Below, in pieces: positions 60,887 to 64,000 of a stretch of 64,000 bases of DNA. The notes under the pieces were generated by a model. The model made no database searches. It was not told where the DNA came from and saw only the letters and a program-made list of their open reading frames with translations. Both the position numbers and the translations under genes were made by a program. Each line of letters begins with the position of its first letter. Positions within the stretch are counted from its first letter, which is position 1. Source of the DNA: a bacterium (GTDB lineage: Bacteria > Vulcanimicrobiota > JABDET01); NCBI GenBank assembly GCA_021817145.1, contig JAKAVV010000001.1, positions 152,360 to 216,359 of the forward strand, read 5' to 3'.

Positions 60887-62617
60887 TATCCATATACCAT
60901 TGCTAAACTGAATGAGGCCGGCCTCTTGTTTTTGGTGATGGAGAAATTCAAAAATATTGACCTTCACCCGGAAAAAGTGGACAATTACACGATGGGAACC
61001 ATTTTTGAGGAGCTGATTCGAAAATTTAATGAAGCCCTTGACGAGAATCCAGGTGAACATTTTACACCGCGCGATGTGGTTCACTTGATGGCTGGTCTCC
61101 TTACTGCCGGGGATGAGAAGCATCTCAGAAAAGAGGGTATTGCTCTTACGATTTGCGATCCTTGCTGTGGAACCGGTGGGATGTTGACTATCACAAAGGA
61201 GCGCATTCTTGGAGATGGCGTGCCTGGCATCAACCCGAAAGCCACGATTCATCTTTTTGGCCAGGAAGTCAACCCGGAAACTTTTGCTGTCTGCAAATCC
61301 GATTTGTTTATCAAGGATCCCACAGGTCATGACGCAGACAACATTGCTTTTGGAAGCACGCTTTCAAATGACAAGCACCGAGGCATTCGCTTTGATTACC
61401 TGATTGCCAATCCACCCTATGGGAAAGAATGGAAACGAGATGAAGAAGCGGTAAAAGCTGAGCACGAGCGGGGTTCTGCAGGGCGGTTTGGCGCCGGACT
61501 TCCTCGCATCAGCGATGGACAGCTTCTTTTTTTGCAGCACATGCTCTCCCACATGAATTCGACAGAAAAAGGTGGATCTCGGGTAGCTATTATCATGAAC
61601 GGCTCCCCGCTTTTTACAGGAGATGCAGGGAGCGGAGAAAGCGAAATTCGTCGGTGGATTTTGGAGAATGACTGGCTGGAAGCGCTTATTGCTATGCCTG
61701 AGCAGCTTTTTTACAATACCGGAATTGCAACTTACGTGTGGGTTTTGACCAACCGTAAAGCTCCGGAAAGACGCGGCAAAGTGCAGCTGATCAATGCTTT
61801 GACCTTCTGGATCCAGATGCGCAGGAGCCTTGGAGACAAAAGAAGGGAAATTCCAGAAGAGAAAAGATTGGAAATTATAAGAATCCTGAAGGAATTCCGT
61901 GAAGGGGAGTACTGCAAAATTTTCCCCACCACTTTCTTCGGCTATCGGAAAATCACGGTGGATCGCCCTCTGCGCCTTAATTTCCAAGCCTGCCCGGAGC
62001 GAATAGCCCGACTGCAAGAACAAAGCGCATTTAAAAACCTTTCAGAAAGCAAGAAGAAAAACCCGAAGGAGCGGGAAAAAGAGGTGGCTGAAGGGCGCAA
62101 ACTGCAAGAAGTTATCCGCTCCATGCTTGAGCTTATTCCGCAAACCCTCTTTAAGAGCCGCGATGAGTTTTTGGAAGCGGCTGCCAAAGCCGAAAAGCGA
62201 AGCGGGATGAAGCTGACAGCGCCTCTTCGCAAAGCTGTTGTATCCGCTCTTTCAGAAAGAGATGAAACTGCCGAGGTCTGCCGTGATGCCGATGGGAGAC
62301 CTGAACCTGACCCCGAGCTGCGCGACACCGAGAATGTCCCTTTGTCGGAAAGCATCGAAACATTTTTCGAACGTGAAGTCAAGCCCCATGTTCCTGATGC
62401 CTGGATTGACACCTCCAAACGCGATCCCAAGGATGGTCAGGTAGGAGTCGTAGGGTATGAAATCAATTTTAACCGTTATTTTTATAAGTATGTTCCTCCA
62501 CGACCGCTTGAGGAAATTGAAGCGGACCTGCGGGAAGTCGAGGGGGAAATCGCCCGGATGCTGGCAGAAGTGGCTGCTGATCGCCGGAAGCTCGCGTCTC
62601 CACAGCATGAGACTTAA
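60887..62617 (+). pseudogene. hsdM: Type I restriction-modification methyltransferase HsdM, N-terminal domain lost
   Basis: The frame opens after a TAA at 60884 and at once shows HsdM homology (YTIAKLNEAGLLFLVMEKFK), then GEHFTPRDVVHLM, the SAM motif DPCCGTGGML and the catalytic NPPYG. The C-terminal helical tail (VGYEINFNRYFY, PRPLEEIEADL) is intact. The usual first ~130 residues, which contact HsdS and DNA, are missing. The first usable starts are a TTG at 60926 or ATG at 60938 without a Shine-Dalgarno sequence. No hsdS or hsdR is in the window. GC is visibly higher than in the core genes. Confidence 0.82.
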
Positions 62618-62625
62618 GATATCAA

Positions 62626-62675
62626 TTGACACAAAATGTCGGCACTTGACTATATATGCCGACATTTGATACAAT
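62626..62675 (+). promoter_or_regulatory. Two overlapping promoters and an operator for the AbiEi gene
   Basis: TTGACA-19-TATATA (62626-62656) and TTGACT-18-TACAAT (62646-62675) overlap. The second -10 ends 6 bases before the ATG, so its transcript would be leaderless. An 11-base inverted repeat lies within them (separate entry). Known AbiEi antitoxins repress their own promoter through inverted repeats. Confidence 0.6.
62634..62667. repeat. Inverted repeat (probable AbiEi operator)
   Basis: AAATGTCGGCA (62634-62644) and TGCCGACATTT (62657-62667) are perfect inverted copies with a 12-base spacer. They cover the -35/-10 interval of both putative promoters, an ideal place for repression. Confidence 0.7.
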
Positions 62676-62681
62676 AGAACC

Positions 62682-63290
62682 ATGGCAGAGAGAACCCTAA
62701 TCCACGAAAAGCTAAAAGAGGCTGGAGTTGGGGCATTTTTTCGACCACGAGATATCGAGACTCTTGGTTTTTCTTTCAGGGATCTTAAACGTCTTGTTGA
62801 CGCTAGAAAGGTGGAGAAAATTACAGCTGGCCTTTATCGGCTCAGATCGGTAAAACCTAATGAGTTTGAAACCCTTGCCATGACAGCAGTTATATTTCGA
62901 AATGGGATTGTTTGCCTCCTTTCGGCATTGAGCTATTATGGCATTGGGACACAAATTCCACATGAAATATGGATAGCCATTGACCGAAAGGCAAGAAAAC
63001 CCAGCCCTACCATAACCAAGGTGCGCCTCGTTCGTTTCTCAGGAGTCATGCTTTCATACGGCATTGTCACACAGGATATTCTCGGAGTGCAAGTACGCAT
63101 AACCTCACCTTCTCGAACTGTGGTGGATTGCTTCAGGTACAGAAACAAAATTGGGATTGACGTGGCTATTGAGGCGCTTCGCGATGCCATTCAATCAAGA
63201 AAGGCATCAGTGAATGAAATTATCAGGACAGCCGAAGTTTGCCGGGTGAGCACTGTGATTCGTCCTTATCTTGAGGCATTGGTCGCATGA
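62682..63290 (+). CDS. AbiEi-family type IV antitoxin / transcriptional repressor
   Basis: A 202-aa protein of the AbiEi family: an N-terminal winged helix (FFRPRDIETLGFSFRDLKRLV, then VEKITAGLYRL) and a C-terminal domain (VCLLSALSYYGIGTQIPHEIWIAI, ITSPSRTVVDCF). AbiEi neutralises the AbiEii nucleotidyltransferase toxin and represses the operon. The toxin gene overlaps its end by 4 bases but is broken. No Shine-Dalgarno sequence precedes the ATG. Confidence 0.9.
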   Translation: MAERTLIHEKLKEAGVGAFFRPRDIETLGFSFRDLKRLVDARKVEKITAGLYRLRSVKPNEFETLAMTAVIFRNGIVCLLSALSYYGIGTQIPHEIWIAIDRKARKPSPTITKVRLVRFSGVMLSYGIVTQDILGVQVRITSPSRTVVDCFRYRNKIGIDVAIEALRDAIQSRKASVNEIIRTAEVCRVSTVIRPYLEALVA

Positions 63291-63472
63291 CTAGATCTCA
63301 CCATAACATCCCTGCGTCAGTTTATAATCGTCTGCTTGACCTGTCCCGAAAGCAAGGGGAGGACTTTCAGTTCTTTCTTCAGCGGTATGCAGCAGAAAGA
63401 TTTCTTTATCGGCTTGGCAATTCACCGCATCGCAACCGCTATGTTCTTAAAGGAGCCATGCTTTTTGTGTAG
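63287..63472 (+). pseudogene. AbiEii toxin, truncated after 61 codons
   Basis: The start of an AbiEii-type nucleotidyltransferase (SVYNRLLDLSRKQGEDFQFF, then ERFLYRLGNS and VLKGAMLFV) ends in a TAG where the family continues into its catalytic R-x-T-x-D-x-D region. The TAG is the first codon of an IS21-like end. The catalytic domain is missing from the window, so the toxin cannot be active and the antitoxin is now orphaned. Confidence 0.8.
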
Positions 63473-63473
63473 G

Positions 63474-63518
63474 CGATCATTTAGAATTGACCCCTAACGA
63501 TCGTTTAAATTTGACCCC
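63474..63518. repeat. IS21-like terminal direct repeats
   Basis: CGATCATTTAGAATTGACCCC (63474-63494) and CGATCGTTTAAATTTGACCCC (63498-63518) are imperfect copies 3 bases apart. Multiple end repeats of this kind, with TTGACCCC, are typical of IS21-family ends, where the transposase binds. They begin exactly where the AbiEii frame breaks. Confidence 0.65.
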
Positions 63519-63659
63519 CCTTTTTCTTTTTCCTTTTTTAAATTTTTAATCTTCTTTTAATTTAATTTTATAAAAAGAAAAGAGAGGGTTTTTTAATCTT
63601 CTAAAATCACCTCCTGGTTTTTTTGTTTCCTTTTTTCGGTCTCATCCTTCTTTCAGAAG

Positions 63660-63908
63660 TCATCCTACTCTTAAAACCTCCTTTCTCCGCTTTCCAGGAA
63701 AGTTATTGGTTTCTTCTTTCTCCTCTGCGCCCTCGCTGGCAGAACATTCACCTCCTTTCTTTAATTTGTCTTTCAGCCGATAACTGGACCCATGAATGAC
63801 AAAAAGATGGACAGGATGAACCAGTCGATCAATAAGGACGCTGGCTGCCGCTGTATTGGTTAGGTGTGGGCAGCGGGCAGATCTCCTGCGTAAGGAGAGG
63901 GGTATCAA
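63660..63908 (-). pseudogene. istB: Fragment of IS21-family helper ATPase IstB (C-terminal end)
   Basis: Within this ORF the segment TAAASVLIDRLVHPVHLFVI, followed by SSYRLKD (about 63765-63860), matches the end of IstB. The sequence on either side does not: no ATPase core precedes it and the tail is unlike IstB. With the terminal repeats at 63.5 kb it marks a decayed IS21-family element on the minus strand. The remaining bases from 63519 to 64000 are AT-rich and hold no further gene that I recognise. Confidence 0.55.
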
Positions 63909-63961
63909 TTTCGAAAAAATGTAAAAGAAGGATAAAATGGACTGGTGAAGAATTTACTCTT

Positions 63962-64000
63962 ATGGCTAACCCAAAACCACACATTAATCTAGAACCACGA
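63962..64000 (+). CDS. Possible start of a gene running out of the window
   Basis: ATG at 63962 opens 13 codons to the window edge (MANPKPHINLEPR). No clear ribosome-binding site precedes it. Too little is present for identification; it may be chance. Confidence 0.2.
   Translation, partial: MANPKPHINLEPR

Noticed and set aside
60848-61330. N-terminal extension of the MNT-HEPN ORF
   Set aside because: It is antisense to conserved HsdM sequence, and the nucleotidyltransferase domain starts only after 60847.
61364-62683. Antisense ORFs of 219, 162 and 143 aa across hsdM
   Set aside because: They lie opposite conserved methylase motifs, lack ribosome-binding sites and show no family pattern; higher GC lengthens chance ORFs.
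1-64000. tRNA, rRNA or CRISPR arrays
   Set aside because: Looked for T-loop GTTCGA contexts, rRNA-like stretches and regularly spaced repeats by eye; the only direct repeats found are two-copy elements, and no cloverleaf was convincing.

Overview
This 64 kb window reads as a gene-dense chromosome segment of a diderm bacterium with rather low GC. The outer membrane is supported by the Mla lipid-transport genes (MlaE, MlaF, MlaD), a large secreted beta-barrel ending in Phe beside a decaheme cytochrome, a DUF5916-type barrel protein, a DegP/DegQ protease with a BON-domain partner, and a type IV pilus / type II secretion motor. I cannot name the phylum: the gene orders mix features common in Firmicutes (prmC-tsaC-ywlE-rpiB-upp) with features of Gram-negative deep-branching or delta-like lineages. 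An uncultivated lineage is likely but not shown. No rRNA, tRNA or CRISPR array was recognised.

Layout. 1-1.2 kb (+): the tail of an unknown gene, a small unknown gene and an HD-domain (p)ppGpp-hydrolase-like gene. 1.2-6.3 kb (-): a Q-rich unknown protein, serS, a degenerate PilT-like ATPase, a CheY-like receiver and a PqqD-radical SAM-SPASM protein. 6.3-7.4 kb (+): argF behind an extended -10 promoter. 7.4-12.1 kb (-): a tightly overlapping run prmC-tsaC-arginine phosphatase-rpiB-upp-histidine kinase-response regulator, plus a 76-aa unknown. 12.2-13.4 kb (+): an unusual NRAMP-type transporter. 13.5-21 kb (-): a FliA/SigB-like sigma factor and the pilus motor operon pilB-pilT-pilC1-(23-aa membrane peptide)-pilC2 behind a consensus sigma-70 promoter, then a membrane TPR protein. 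21.1-25 kb (+): plsX-recG-rsmD, followed by a PIN-domain remnant. 25.1-35 kb (-): mlaE-mlaF-mlaD, an HpnN-like RND/MMPL protein, a YdjC/HpnK-like deacetylase, coaBC, a lipase-like hydrolase and coaX. 35.1-38.8 kb (+): a decaheme c-type cytochrome and an 895-aa outer-membrane porin, an MtrAB-like electron conduit behind a very clear pair of CRP/FNR-type palindromes. 38.9-45.4 kb (-): a saccharopine dehydrogenase-like protein, a MoxR-DUF58-VWA cluster with a BatD/DUF4381-like gene, DegP and a BON protein. 45.6-47.1 kb (+): a 478-aa orphan with a strong terminator. 47.2-60 kb (-): secG-oppA-oppB-oppC-oppD-oppF-class I amidotransferase/peptidase C26-pseudo alpha/beta hydrolase-guaA-PilZ-CBM9/DUF5916, nearly without gaps.

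60.2-64 kb is accessory DNA with visibly higher GC and obvious decay: an MNT-HEPN fusion (-), an HsdM methylase missing its N-terminal domain and with no HsdS or HsdR, an AbiEi antitoxin behind an operator-like inverted repeat, an AbiEii toxin cut after about 60 codons by an IS21-like end, and a fragment of IstB. This looks like an eroding defence island.

The most interesting points are the MtrAB-like pair with its double palindrome, the 23-residue membrane peptide between two pilC paralogues, the degenerate PilT-like ATPase beside a receiver and a radical SAM protein, a 41-bp direct repeat that duplicates a translation start between a TPR gene and plsX, and the decaying defence island. Several start codons given in the ORF track were moved after inspecting ribosome-binding sites and overlaps; these are noted per gene.
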